From: Candidatus Pacearchaeota archaeon
GTDB taxonomy: Archaea; Nanoarchaeota; Nanoarchaeia; Pacearchaeales; GW2011-AR1
DNA: 27,568 nucleotides
Reading direction: 5' to 3'
Assembly: GCA_002686195.1 (NCBI GenBank)
Contig: NZAS01000180.1
Span: 1 to 27,568 of the forward strand
This document shows positions 15,128 through 24,657 of this stretch, piece by piece. Numbering within the stretch: position 1 is the first letter of the stretch; each line of letters starts with the position of its first letter. Both the position numbers and the translations under genes were made by a program. Under the pieces are notes generated by a model. That model ran no database searches, was not told where the DNA came from, and worked only from the letters and a program-made list of their open reading frames with translations.

Positions 15128-15826
15128 ATGTCGGACCCTTTAGCCCGAAAACAGAAGGATGTTGCCTTATGGCGTGCGTGGAAAGACACGCCCAATAAAG
15201 GCACGCTCACGCCCCTTATGAAGCAGTTGGATCCTGTGATTCAGAAAGAGGTTGGGAGGTGGGCTGGAAGCGCGGTTGCCCGCCCGGTACTTAAGATAGA
15301 AGCTAAGAAGCTGACACTCCAGGCCCTAGGATCCTATGATCCTGGTAAGGCTGCTTTGAATACGCATGTGACGAACCAGTTAAAGGGTTTGTCCCGAGGT
15401 CCTTACACGTACTTGAATCCTGCCAGGATGCCCGAACATCGGCAGATAAAGCTCAAAACGTACAAAGACTCCGAAGAACGTTTAAGTGAGATGTTGGGGC
15501 GTGATCCCACAGCCAATGAGATAGCAAACGATTTGGCGTGGAGCATCCAGGAAGTGGGCCGTTTCCGAAAGGAGCTCCGAAAAGAGTACTCAACGACGCA
15601 GCCCATACCGCCCGGATTTGAGCAGGATGATTCCGACGCGGGTGTTTTGGGGTTTATCTACCACGACCTTAACCCTCAAGATAAGCGTGTGTTTGAACAC
15701 ACCACGGGTTTTGGGGGAGCTCAGATTCTGAGCACAAAAGATATGATGAAGACCACTCGCCTAACTCAAGGACAGATATCGCATAGTAAACGGCGCCTAA
15801 AGAAGCTGATATCTGGGGTGATCTAG
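15128..15826 (+). CDS. Sigma-70-like protein within the baseplate operon
   Basis: A 232-residue protein with TAGGT before its ATG, one base after the hub gene stop. Regions can be followed in order: region 2-like helices at about 15-95 (LQALGSYDPGKAALNTHVTNQLKGLSR, where the YDP..A..T.V...L pattern is typical); region 3-like at 100-150 (RMPEH, EERLSEMLGRDPTANEIANDL); and region 4-like helix-turn-helix at 178-229 (LNPQDKRVFEHTTG, TRLTQGQISHSKRRLKKLI). It could direct host RNA polymerase to late promoters; alternatively it is a repurposed virion component, given its neighbours. The sequence is divergent, so activity is not certain. Confidence 0.7.
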   Translation: MSDPLARKQKDVALWRAWKDTPNKGTLTPLMKQLDPVIQKEVGRWAGSAVARPVLKIEAKKLTLQALGSYDPGKAALNTHVTNQLKGLSRGPYTYLNPARMPEHRQIKLKTYKDSEERLSEMLGRDPTANEIANDLAWSIQEVGRFRKELRKEYSTTQPIPPGFEQDDSDAGVLGFIYHDLNPQDKRVFEHTTGFGGAQILSTKDMMKTTRLTQGQISHSKRRLKKLISGVI

Positions 15827-15829
15827 TAC

Positions 15830-16324
15830 GTGGCCGATGAATCTACCGCAATTGCCGATGCCATATCTAAGACCAAGGAAGCTTTAGATACCTACGGCAA
15901 GCTTGGAATGGGTGACGATCTCAAGCGTACCTTGGCGCATATAAACCAGTACAACTACAGCCCTCAGGATATCTTTGTTGCTCGAGCTGTTTTGGAGACT
16001 TGCCTGACTTCTCTCAGAGAAGCCCTGCCACACCTTCTAAGTCAGCTGGAAATCAGTCTCATAGAGCGGCAATACGCGCGTGTATTGGCAGCGGCGCGTG
16101 CGTGTGAAGTGTTCCAAAAGTCCCGTAAGGACTACTGGACGTCGGCACAAGCAAGCGCAGAAGACGATCTCATCTTTAATGTGAGCATTCGGGATGCGAT
16201 CCTCAGTTTGTTCAACAAGATAACCAGCCATGTTGAGACTTCGGATACGGACATAGCGGCCCCGGTCACGGATATCGAATCTGGAGAAGAGAAGGTGTCT
16301 GATACAGCACCGGTCAAGCGGTAG
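15830..16324 (+). CDS. Helical hypothetical protein in baseplate operon
   Basis: A 164-residue protein from a GTG four bases after the sigma-like gene. Almost entirely helical (AISKTKEALDTYGKLG, LETCLTSLREALPHLLSQLEISLIERQYARVL) with an acidic, low-complexity C-terminus. No family is recognised. Position suggests a baseplate assembly or accessory factor, or a partner of the sigma-like protein. Confidence 0.6.
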   Translation: MADESTAIADAISKTKEALDTYGKLGMGDDLKRTLAHINQYNYSPQDIFVARAVLETCLTSLREALPHLLSQLEISLIERQYARVLAAARACEVFQKSRKDYWTSAQASAEDDLIFNVSIRDAILSLFNKITSHVETSDTDIAAPVTDIESGEEKVSDTAPVKR

Positions 16325-16339
16325 TTTGGAGGTTGTCCT

Positions 16340-16762
16340 ATGTACGACATATTCATATCGGCTGATTCTGACGGAATGCGCGCGTCTATGCTTACGGATA
16401 GCGCCGGGATATTTGTGGGCGTTCGAGGCATCCACTCCTTGGCCAGTCGTGTCCTAAGGATGCTGCTAACCACTCCTGGGAGATGGCCGGGAAAGCCCTT
16501 TGAGGGAACAATGCTCCCACAGGTTCCTGGCAGTTTGTACGATGTGACAACGTTGAAAACGGAGTTGGTAAGAGCTGTTTCGGCCATATCTGATCACATA
16601 AAAAAGGTGCAGCTGACCACAAATTATCCGGATGATGAGTTGTTGGAAAGCTTGGAGATAATTGACGTGGTTTTTCCCTCGGTATCACAGGCGGATGTGC
16701 GTATCCTTGTAAGGAACGTTAAGGGGGAAAAGATGCTCACTACGACTACCGTGGAGGCATAG
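16340..16762 (+). CDS. Baseplate wedge protein, gp25/GPW-like
   Basis: A 140-residue protein with GGAGG before its ATG, the usual size for this family. The central GIHSLASRVLRMLLTTPGRWPGKP, a later NYPDDELLESLEIIDVVF and the final two strands (ADVRILVRNVKGEKM) fit the gp25/GPW fold, which forms the sheath-initiating part of the inner baseplate and nearly always sits just before the J gene, as here. The classic EPR core motif is not plain, so this is a divergent member. Confidence 0.6.
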   Translation: MYDIFISADSDGMRASMLTDSAGIFVGVRGIHSLASRVLRMLLTTPGRWPGKPFEGTMLPQVPGSLYDVTTLKTELVRAVSAISDHIKKVQLTTNYPDDELLESLEIIDVVFPSVSQADVRILVRNVKGEKMLTTTTVEA

Positions 16763-18493
16763 GTGGCCCTTAGTAGCCTAAATAAGACGACGGTCACCGT
16801 TGAAGATTTGGTACGCGCGGAGGCGTTTCTAGAAAGTTACCTGGGGGATAAGATACCCACGGGCAACTTCAAGGAAGGTACCCATCTGCATGACGTTGTT
16901 GTGCGTGCGTTCGCTTATGTAAAAGCCTTGTTTGCTGCGGAAGCCACAGAACTGCGCAGCCGCCAGAGTCTTTTGACACTCGCCAACCTTAGTGACTCAT
17001 CTGCAGATCAGGCTACTGAGGAACTTGTCGCCAACTGGTTTTTGACCCGGAAGGCCGGAACTAACGCGACCGGGCTCGTTACGGTGTTTGTATCTACGGC
17101 TGTGGGGGATTCGGTGGTAGTCCCCCTGACCACAAATTTTGTCTTCTCACAAGGCATTAGTTTTTCGCTGGACGCCGCCGCGGACATCGCCGTTAGCCGC
17201 GATAACATGGTTAAAATCACAGATTCCACAGGGTCGCTTACGGGGTATAAGTTCTACATACCTCTTATAGCTGCAGACCAAGGTAGCGCGTACAACGTAA
17301 CTAGCGGGGAATTTACGTCGTTCGACCCCTTTAATATTGCGGTTACATCAGTCCAAGCGGAGATTCCGTTCACTGCGGGAACTGATGTGGAAAACAACGA
17401 GGACTTAGTAGAGCGCGCCTCTACAGCCATCACGTCCCGGGGGTTTATATCGTTAAGGTCCTTGGACACCACGATACGTGAGGCTGTGACGGATGTGCAG
17501 GCTGTCACGGTTGTCGGGGCGGGCGATGCTGAAATGCTCCGTGACAAGGTCATAGACTTGTCTACGGGTGTCACAATTCACGTATTGGGACATACCAACG
17601 TCTATAACAAGCTCCCCTTGGTGGAGGGTTTGAAATACCCGGGTGGTCTAGGCGGGGGGAACTCGATAGCCGCTACTGCAACTACCCTGACATTGAGCAC
17701 CGACGCGGTGTACCAGTTACCGCTTAATGACATTAACAAGCTCGAAGTTACGGAGGATGGCGTAACAGCCGAATTTACGCGGTGGAGTGGCTTCTCGTAT
17801 ATCGACACAGATGACTCCACCAAGTACAAGGTGCTCTTGGGAGACGCTACGTCGTACGTTATACGGGCCAATGACACTCTTGGCGCTACGGAGTATCGGG
17901 TAAGCTACGCCGATCCCATCAAATACGCCACCAGCACCGAGGCTCCTACAATAACTGTCCTGGCGGAGGCGGTTAACGCCCGTACGGTTTCTGTGGAGTA
18001 CGTAGGCACAAAAAGCCTCCCAGCGGTTGATACGCTTTTAGCGGATAGGAACAACAGGCTCACAACCGCTGATTTGCTTGCGTATGGGCACATACCTGTG
18101 GTGCTGTCTATCGTTATAGGCTACTACCCCGCTGCGGATGCTCCCACAACGCTTCCTGTGACAACCGCTAAAGCCAGCATGAAGGATTTCATCAACAACT
18201 TCCCGCTGGATTCTGTGCTGAAGGTCTCAGACATCATTAGGTCTTTTTTGTCAGACAACGCTACGTATGTGGCTGGGGTGTCCCTCCCCATAGAGTTGTA
18301 TTACCGATTACACGCTCCTGATGGGAACGTTGTTCTGTACAAAAGCAGTGACAAGATAAGCGTGGAAGACACCACGCTCCTGGTTAATTCTTCTGCGTAC
18401 ACCGACGTTACGCGCATAGCCCAACAGGTTAGCGATAGAACTGCGCGCGTAATAACGTTTGAGGATCAGATTACGTTCACTGAGGTACAGTAA
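16763..18493 (+). CDS. Baseplate J-like wedge protein
   Basis: A 576-residue protein from GTG with GGAGG five bases upstream, directly after the gp25-like gene. Residues about 195-260 (FTAGTDVENNEDLVERASTAIT, LDTTIREAVTDVQAVTVVG) match the Baseplate_J pattern in which an extended beta domain is followed by an ERA..AI helix and repeated VTDV strands. The C-terminal part (PVVLSIVIGYYPAADAP, SMKDFINNFPLDSVLKVSDI) also fits the J family. It joins wedge units around the hub. Slightly longer than gpJ of P2 (about 300) and mu gp47 (about 360). Confidence 0.75.
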   Translation: MALSSLNKTTVTVEDLVRAEAFLESYLGDKIPTGNFKEGTHLHDVVVRAFAYVKALFAAEATELRSRQSLLTLANLSDSSADQATEELVANWFLTRKAGTNATGLVTVFVSTAVGDSVVVPLTTNFVFSQGISFSLDAAADIAVSRDNMVKITDSTGSLTGYKFYIPLIAADQGSAYNVTSGEFTSFDPFNIAVTSVQAEIPFTAGTDVENNEDLVERASTAITSRGFISLRSLDTTIREAVTDVQAVTVVGAGDAEMLRDKVIDLSTGVTIHVLGHTNVYNKLPLVEGLKYPGGLGGGNSIAATATTLTLSTDAVYQLPLNDINKLEVTEDGVTAEFTRWSGFSYIDTDDSTKYKVLLGDATSYVIRANDTLGATEYRVSYADPIKYATSTEAPTITVLAEAVNARTVSVEYVGTKSLPAVDTLLADRNNRLTTADLLAYGHIPVVLSIVIGYYPAADAPTTLPVTTAKASMKDFINNFPLDSVLKVSDIIRSFLSDNATYVAGVSLPIELYYRLHAPDGNVVLYKSSDKISVEDTTLLVNSSAYTDVTRIAQQVSDRTARVITFEDQITFTEVQ

Positions 18494-21450
18494 TGGCCCT
18501 CGGCAAAGTTCTGCTGCACGGTATTTCAGACTTTTGGAGCAGGTTTTTTGCCGATCTTCCGCTTTTAGAGGCGTTCCACGCCGGAACCCTGGAGGCCATA
18601 GCTGGCGAGTACCAGCGACTCCTGCAGTCGATACTTCGCATGTCTTATGCGGATGCGCCCCTTTCCGAGCGCAGTCCTTGGGAACCGCTTTTCTTAATAA
18701 AGCCCTTCGTAATTGAGGTCCAAGGACCGCAAGCGGATGAGGATCGCTGGGTATACCCCCTAGGATCCGTTAGAGATTTCAACCTGCTGCACAACAAGGT
18801 GCTGTCTCCCACGACTAGCCTGGAAGTTGATTTTGATTTTGAAATCATAGCTAACGACGCTGCCCGGTTGGAAGAGCTTAACGCCCTAAATTCCCGGATA
18901 CCCCTAAAGGGCTGGTTTATAGGGTTTAAACAAGACCCGTTTAATTGGGGCGGTGCAGGAAACACGATTCCCGGGGTCCCCAAGACCAAACAGCTTTTTG
19001 ATATGACGATTAAGCTGACGGATGAGTCTAGCGCGATAGACCTGTCGGCAGTGGTTGCGGGACACGGCGTACGCGTCGTGCATTCGGATGCCACCGTTGA
19101 GTATGCAGAAGTAAGTTCGGTGTCGGGAAACGTCATTCAGCTTACGTCTCGTACCTACATATCCCCAGACGGAGTCCCTGGCGGGACAGGCGTTGTCACG
19201 GTCTCTGTGGGCGCCAATAGCCCTATGTACGAGGATATCCTCACGCCTTTCGTAGCTAAGGCTAGCCCGTTGCGGGTGTCAACGCCGGTGCTGTCCCTGT
19301 GGGCTCCCAGCGTCGAGAAAGATTACTACAGCTTATACGAGCTGCACGGGCACTCGTTCTCCAATGCGCAGGAAGACTCCACAGAGCTTTACCGGGAATT
19401 CGTAAAGGGGCTTTGGAACCTCTATGTGGAGGGCCCGTCTCTTAACCGCATAGAAGCTGCGCTGAACATCGTTTCGGGGTATCCAACAGTTCGGGACGAT
19501 GGTGAATTAATCGCCACGGTCAACAGACCCGCGCTGGGCGACGTAGTTGTCACTACCGACTCTGAAACGTACGCATTCCCCAATGGAACCCCTCTAAAGC
19601 CAGAGGTTGTTGCAGCTGCGCTATCCGTGGACGGGATCATTAGGAATGACCTGTATACGTTACTAACGGATGCCACGCTGTTGAGTACTGCCAACTCGTT
19701 CAAAAACACTGACATGTTGCCTGGAGATACTCTAAGGGTAACGGCCCCCAATGCGCCCGTGGATTTTACAGGGGATCGCCCCATAGAGTCGGTGGAGGCT
19801 ACGTACCTGAAGGTGCCCAATGCCAATGTGTTCCCCACCCAAGCACCTGTCCCCGCACTTACGTGGTCTGTCATTAGGCTGATTGACGGCGTAGAAACGG
19901 TTATAGCGGGAGGTGTGAATGGCACACCGGTCAAGAATTCTGCTGTGGCAGTTACGTTGGAAGCTCTGGATCCCCTGACAGCGGTATACACGGTGACGGA
20001 CCGCGTGGAAACAGCGGACTGGTGGCACCACATAACCATTCCGGCACCTTTGGTTCCTGGGTTGGCGGTATCGAGAAGAACTGTAAGCACAGAGCTCTAT
20101 CGCAACTTCGTAGACGAACCTACCGGGTACCCCGCAGTAGGCGATCTAGGAATGATGGTTGGGCGTAACGACGACCTTACTACGTCTGATAGTGGGCTGG
20201 TTTTAATACAACACATACCGTTTACCAATAACGCCACTGTCTCGGCGGGTATTGTGGGAGTGCCCACTGATTTCGTGTCTTTGGGCGTCGAAGAGAATTT
20301 TGAGGTTGTTTTTGAAGGTAGCGGCGTTCAAACGGACACACGGACTGTCGTAGAATTCGGTGAGTACTGGCTTCGTATTGACCAGGCTGTAGCAAACATC
20401 ATCGACCCGGTTGCTGATATGCCTGCCTCCGGAGAAACCTGGCCTGATCTGTGGAGCATACGCAACCCTGACACCAACCAGACCATATACTCGGCGGGAG
20501 TAGACACCGCGACAGTGGACACGATGCCCGGTGAGAGGCACACGGTTGCTTACGCCATCATGGACAAGTTCCTCAAATGGCACATGTTCACGGTTGGGAT
20601 AGACAACCTAGGAAACAATCCTGCTGGTAGAACCAAAGATGAAGTCATCAGCATGGTTCTGGCGGCAAAGCCTACCTATACGTATCCCTACGTAGAGCCT
20701 GAGACAGGACTAAGCGATCGCCTTGGGGCGGTTACCGAGGATGTCATACAGCCTAAGCCCGGAATCCCCTTTACAGAGATATTTGCCAATGGCCTTGAGA
20801 ACCAGGTTTACGTAGGTGCCAGGGGCCTGGTTGATTTCGATGACGCTAATGCCGGGGTGTCCTTGTTGAACTTGGGGGGCGTTGCGCTCGCGGTGGGGCA
20901 TGTTCTGCGGCTGTACGGTGTAGGGACGGCCGGGGCCAATGTGGATGTGCAGGTGGTAGCTGTGAGTAGCCACACCAACGGCGCATCGGAGAGAGCGCGG
21001 TTTACGGAATTTCCTCCTGCGTCGGGAAACCTTCCCGTAACTGCTGCGGCAAACGTTAGGTACGAGGTTTGGACCAGTGATGGGGCAACCCCGCCCGCAG
21101 TTGACGCTAAGCTGTTTGACTCTAACGCGGGGTCGGGTAACACGGGCGCAATTATAGGTAATACTGTGGGGGCGCCGGGCTTTATAGTTGGTGGCATGGA
21201 TCCCCTGATTGACAGGCACGAACTCATAAAAAACTATGCGGGACAAGCGCGTATTTTAGGCGTAGGCAACGCTATTGCTGTGGGTAAGCACTACGATAAC
21301 GATAACGCTTCTCCTCAGTTTGGAACTTTGATAGACAATACGATGACTATTGATGAAGTCGCCTACACGCCAGAGTTGGGTGTAGGACAAGCTTCGGGGT
21401 ATAACGCCGTTATCACGGATGTTCCGGTTACCCTGGTGACGGCGCCTTGA
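18493..21450 (+). CDS. Large baseplate wedge/tail protein
   Basis: A 985-residue protein with start overlapping the J stop (TAATG) and GAGG upstream. The N-terminus is helical (DFWSRFFADLPLLEAFHAGTLEAIAGEYQ), as in wedge proteins that follow J. Residues about 299-338 hold LYREFVKGLWNLYVEGPSLNRI then NIVSGYPTVRD, a helix-plus-turn pattern seen in large baseplate proteins of environmental myoviruses. The rest is beta-rich with Val/Thr repeats. It likely takes the tail protein I or gp6/gp7 position of the wedge. Assignment is by order and style; no catalytic motif is seen. Confidence 0.6.
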   Translation: MALGKVLLHGISDFWSRFFADLPLLEAFHAGTLEAIAGEYQRLLQSILRMSYADAPLSERSPWEPLFLIKPFVIEVQGPQADEDRWVYPLGSVRDFNLLHNKVLSPTTSLEVDFDFEIIANDAARLEELNALNSRIPLKGWFIGFKQDPFNWGGAGNTIPGVPKTKQLFDMTIKLTDESSAIDLSAVVAGHGVRVVHSDATVEYAEVSSVSGNVIQLTSRTYISPDGVPGGTGVVTVSVGANSPMYEDILTPFVAKASPLRVSTPVLSLWAPSVEKDYYSLYELHGHSFSNAQEDSTELYREFVKGLWNLYVEGPSLNRIEAALNIVSGYPTVRDDGELIATVNRPALGDVVVTTDSETYAFPNGTPLKPEVVAAALSVDGIIRNDLYTLLTDATLLSTANSFKNTDMLPGDTLRVTAPNAPVDFTGDRPIESVEATYLKVPNANVFPTQAPVPALTWSVIRLIDGVETVIAGGVNGTPVKNSAVAVTLEALDPLTAVYTVTDRVETADWWHHITIPAPLVPGLAVSRRTVSTELYRNFVDEPTGYPAVGDLGMMVGRNDDLTTSDSGLVLIQHIPFTNNATVSAGIVGVPTDFVSLGVEENFEVVFEGSGVQTDTRTVVEFGEYWLRIDQAVANIIDPVADMPASGETWPDLWSIRNPDTNQTIYSAGVDTATVDTMPGERHTVAYAIMDKFLKWHMFTVGIDNLGNNPAGRTKDEVISMVLAAKPTYTYPYVEPETGLSDRLGAVTEDVIQPKPGIPFTEIFANGLENQVYVGARGLVDFDDANAGVSLLNLGGVALAVGHVLRLYGVGTAGANVDVQVVAVSSHTNGASERARFTEFPPASGNLPVTAAANVRYEVWTSDGATPPAVDAKLFDSNAGSGNTGAIIGNTVGAPGFIVGGMDPLIDRHELIKNYAGQARILGVGNAIAVGKHYDNDNASPQFGTLIDNTMTIDEVAYTPELGVGQASGYNAVITDVPVTLVTAP

Positions 21451-21497
21451 CGCAATTTTTTCTTGGATGTGAGCTACTTAAGGGATATTCATAGAGC

Positions 21498-22109
21498 ATG
21501 GAACTATCCGGAACTATCATACCTTTACGGGGAGCTGTCACTGTACGCGCGTTGGACCTCAGAGGTACGTGTGTGTACCGATATGATTCTCCCAACACTA
21601 TAACGTTCACAGCGCCTCTAGTTCTTACGGACCTCCTTAGCAATGAGGAGCTCAATGTGGCAGATGCCGCCACAAACTCCATAGCTATCGGTAACGCACA
21701 TCCGGCAGATGCCTCTAGAGGGTTTGCAAATGCGGTAGACTTGGTTGAGGAGTCCACGCGAAGCTGCATTCGCTATATGCGCGTTGGGATAGGTAACCAG
21801 CCGGCTGAGAGGGGACAGGTTGCCCTAGCGTCCCAGTTTGATGCAGCGGGCTCTAATGGCTGCGCATTCATTACGCACATAGAGTTCCCCACAAACGCTT
21901 CTATGCGGTTTATTACGACGTTTTCTGCGGCTAAGGCAATACACAACACGATACAAGAGGTTTCTTTGTGGACCAGAGGGTCTGCTTATACTGAGAACCT
22001 CTCTTTAGCGCAGTCTGATTCTAGAATGTTCGCTCGACAGATCCATCCAGCTATCAATAAAACCGCTGCGATGACTCTTGAGTACACATGGACCATCTAC
22101 TTCACTTGA
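21498..22109 (+). CDS. Tail fibre-region protein of unknown family
   Basis: A 203-residue protein whose ATG is the first possible start after an in-frame stop, with AAGGG upstream. Beta-rich throughout (ELSGTIIPLRGAVTVRALDLRGTCVYRYD, IEFPTNASMRFITTFSAA, EYTWTIYF), consistent with a trimeric virion decoration or receptor-contact protein. It lies 47 bases after the wedge protein and before the fibre gene. Family not recognised. Confidence 0.55.
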   Translation: MELSGTIIPLRGAVTVRALDLRGTCVYRYDSPNTITFTAPLVLTDLLSNEELNVADAATNSIAIGNAHPADASRGFANAVDLVEESTRSCIRYMRVGIGNQPAERGQVALASQFDAAGSNGCAFITHIEFPTNASMRFITTFSAAKAIHNTIQEVSLWTRGSAYTENLSLAQSDSRMFARQIHPAINKTAAMTLEYTWTIYFT

Positions 22110-22121
22110 TGAGGATTCACC

Positions 22122-23954
22122 GTGCCAGTTGATTTTAAACAAGGTAATGATACTGGGTTGGATAATGCTGACTCCGTGCAGCCCATTAGCAATGGTGAGC
22201 CCCTTAATCAGACGACCCTGCGGCGTCCCGAGGAAAATTTACGGGTTCGCAGCGAAACGCTGAAGACCGTAGTAAACGCCAATGAGCGCATAGAGGCCCT
22301 CGAGAAAACGGCGTACTTGTCTAGCAAGGGCGCTGAGTGTGAAATAGTCGCTTTGACCCCCTGGACTGATCCGGGAATGGATGGGGCCGACCCGGAAGAG
22401 GGATACGCAATCCCCCCGCTTACGGCTAATAAGTTTCATCCTCTAGACGCCGCACAGCCTCTCATACTGGCGTCTCCGGCCGTTCCCGGGGGCAAGGTAA
22501 CTTTCAAGCAGGCCCGTTTTGGAGCCTTCCACACAGAAGCCACCGTAGGGGCGGAGGCGGACACCGGCGTCGAGTTTGGTCTTTCCAAGCGGGGCGACAC
22601 TATTGCGTTGATTTTCCCCAAAAAGGGTGCTTCCCCTGTTGGAGACGCCGGCGCGGATAAACGCGAGGGCATGCACTGGTACCCGGATAACGTCGGTGCC
22701 GGTAGCTACCCCGCTTTGTCCAGCACCCTCACTATCGATGTAGAAGGCTATCTGATCAAACTTCCTGAACGCACTGTCATGGGGGACAGTGCGGGACCCA
22801 ATTACCATACGCTGTATGGAGCTACAGGAACTACCGCGGTTCTGTTTGACACCAACAATCTAGATTACGACGGCATAGCGCCTGTTTTGGGCGCACAAAA
22901 CAATGGTGTTTGGTTAAATATAACGTCGGTGGCTGGTGGGGATCAGGGTACCTGGTATGGCAAAGGTGGTCGTGGAGGCCGCCGGGGTTTCAATGGCAAC
23001 GCTAGCTGGCACCCGGACTACCTAAGAGTTTTAGGTGCGTCTACCACCGCTATCTATGTTGAGCCTACTAACCCTTTCCGCATTGTTTGGCCAAGTAACC
23101 AGGTTGACTTGACGTGGAATTTATACACTAAGGCTAACGACGGCACGTTTTCGGCTGCTGGCGGAGGTGCTGCTTTTACGCAGGGTTTCACCGATGCGCG
23201 TGACCATACGAAAAAACACATAGTACCGCTGGTCACGTATACGGGAGAGGGCTACGTATTCGGCCCTAACGCGGAGTCTTATATAGACGCAACACAGGCC
23301 GTACGTATAAACGCCGATAACAATAAAGGCTTTGTCCTCCCGTATGACCCCGTTCAGGAGTTGTCCAAGACAACAACGGACCAAGAAGGCGCGTTGTTTA
23401 TTGGGTGCAAAGCACGCACGTATATAAAGAATGGCGCGTCACACACCATAGTTGCCGGGAGCCTGGCTACGGTACTGGATACGATAACTGCAGATATGGG
23501 CAGTGACGTTCAGTACCACACTGTGGATGTGGAAATAGCGGACTTGACGGCTGTGGCCGTATCGCAAACTATCACTTCGTTCAGTTTCCCCGCTAACGTG
23601 GAGATATTGAGTGTCTACATAGACATCGTGGAACCCTTTAACAGCCGTACCGGCGGAGACACTATCGCTGCAGGCAATCTGGAGCAGATATTTGTGCAAG
23701 TTGGGCACACCCCGGGCGATCTGGATGCGTTTTGCCCCTTCTTTTCCATTGATGAAAAGTACGGCGCTACCGCAGGGAGGTATCAGATAGCGGGCGCCGC
23801 TACGGGTTTTGGGGATGACTTTGGGCAGGGTACGCTGGATGCCAAAGCCTTTTCGCTGCAGTTTTACCAACCGGCAGCTAACTTAAGTACCCAACAAGGT
23901 AACGCTAGAGGCAAGCTAAAAGCGTGCGTGGCTTTTAGAGCGGGTACCATGTAG
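22122..23954 (+). CDS. Tail fibre or spike protein with baseplate-anchor N-terminus
   Basis: A 610-residue protein from GTG with GAGGA seven bases upstream. The N-terminal 60 residues (DFKQGNDTGLDNADSVQPIS, NGEPLNQTTLRRPEENLRVR) resemble the anchor segment common to baseplate-bound fibres, where a GEP.N...L.RP..NL..R pattern leads into a short helix. The remainder is beta-rich and Gly/Thr-rich with no recognised enzyme motif. It probably contacts the host surface or links the baseplate to it. Confidence 0.6.
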   Translation: MPVDFKQGNDTGLDNADSVQPISNGEPLNQTTLRRPEENLRVRSETLKTVVNANERIEALEKTAYLSSKGAECEIVALTPWTDPGMDGADPEEGYAIPPLTANKFHPLDAAQPLILASPAVPGGKVTFKQARFGAFHTEATVGAEADTGVEFGLSKRGDTIALIFPKKGASPVGDAGADKREGMHWYPDNVGAGSYPALSSTLTIDVEGYLIKLPERTVMGDSAGPNYHTLYGATGTTAVLFDTNNLDYDGIAPVLGAQNNGVWLNITSVAGGDQGTWYGKGGRGGRRGFNGNASWHPDYLRVLGASTTAIYVEPTNPFRIVWPSNQVDLTWNLYTKANDGTFSAAGGGAAFTQGFTDARDHTKKHIVPLVTYTGEGYVFGPNAESYIDATQAVRINADNNKGFVLPYDPVQELSKTTTDQEGALFIGCKARTYIKNGASHTIVAGSLATVLDTITADMGSDVQYHTVDVEIADLTAVAVSQTITSFSFPANVEILSVYIDIVEPFNSRTGGDTIAAGNLEQIFVQVGHTPGDLDAFCPFFSIDEKYGATAGRYQIAGAATGFGDDFGQGTLDAKAFSLQFYQPAANLSTQQGNARGKLKACVAFRAGTM

Positions 23955-24293
23955 TTGGAAGGTGTACTTAAAAAACTTGAGAACGCTAAGTCCCCTATTT
24001 GGGCCTTTGTATTTGGGGTGCTGGCGGTTCTTATCCTCCACTACGTCTCGTACGCAAAGAAGCGCTTAGAGCTAAAAAAAGACGTCGCGGAGAATAAAGC
24101 GCTGCTGGAAACAGAAAAGGCGGCTAACGAGTCTGACGCAGCCAAGGCAAAAGAGCTTGAAGCGCGCGCAGAAAAGAAGCTTGCTAGGGCAAAAGAACTA
24201 GACGTTGAGATAGCAGCGTTGGACTCCAAGGTACAAGATGCGCGCACTAGGATTGATGCTGCTCGTTCTATTGACGAGCTCTCCCAGTTATAG
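23955..24293 (+). CDS. Membrane-anchored coiled coil, inner-membrane spanin-like
   Basis: A 112-residue protein; the only available start is a TTG immediately after the fibre gene stop. Residues 14-33 form one membrane span (PIWAFVFGVLAVLILHYVSY), followed by a long Lys/Glu/Ala coiled coil to the end. That is the layout of Rz-type inner-membrane spanins, which link the two membranes of Gram-negative hosts at lysis. The last 56 bases overlap the start of the next gene in another frame. No endolysin is adjacent, so a different membrane-linked role remains possible. Confidence 0.5.
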   Translation: MEGVLKKLENAKSPIWAFVFGVLAVLILHYVSYAKKRLELKKDVAENKALLETEKAANESDAAKAKELEARAEKKLARAKELDVEIAALDSKVQDARTRIDAARSIDELSQL

Positions 24294-24657
24294 TCAGGAA
24301 CTCCCAAAGTGGGAGAATATCAATGAGCGTGCTTGCTACGACTTAGCGGGAGCTAAGGCGCTGAAGCAATACGAGTTGACCTGCAGACAGTGCGCTGAAA
24401 AACTGCAGCTGACTGAAGCCAAGATTGTCCCGCTAAACGAAGCTGTAGATAGCCTAAAAGGGATGCACCAGTCGTTAACGGCTATCATAGCGCGCAACAA
24501 TAAGACGATAACCCGGCAAGAAGCGCTCATAGACCGGCAGACTAGTCTTTTAGACGAAGCTGAGGTTTGGTCGCTAAAGGGCGCTGCGCTGCCTTGGACT
24601 ATAACGGCCGTCGTAACTGTCGCGGCGGTATCGTTTAGTCTAGGACTTTCCTACTAA
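24238..24657 (+). CDS. Secreted, C-terminally anchored protein overlapping the spanin-like gene
   Basis: A 139-residue protein with AAGGT before an ATG inside the previous gene. Residues 1-20 form a signal peptide (MRALGLMLLVLLTSSPSYSQ) with no lipobox cysteine, then a helical region with two cysteines (CRQC), and a C-terminal span (LPWTITAVVTVAAVSFSLGL). The overlapped start resembles Rz/Rz1 nesting, but a true o-spanin is a lipoprotein, so it may be a unimolecular spanin-like or envelope protein instead. It ends overlapping a leftward gene. Confidence 0.5.
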   Translation: MRALGLMLLVLLTSSPSYSQELPKWENINERACYDLAGAKALKQYELTCRQCAEKLQLTEAKIVPLNEAVDSLKGMHQSLTAIIARNNKTITRQEALIDRQTSLLDEAEVWSLKGAALPWTITAVVTVAAVSFSLGLSY

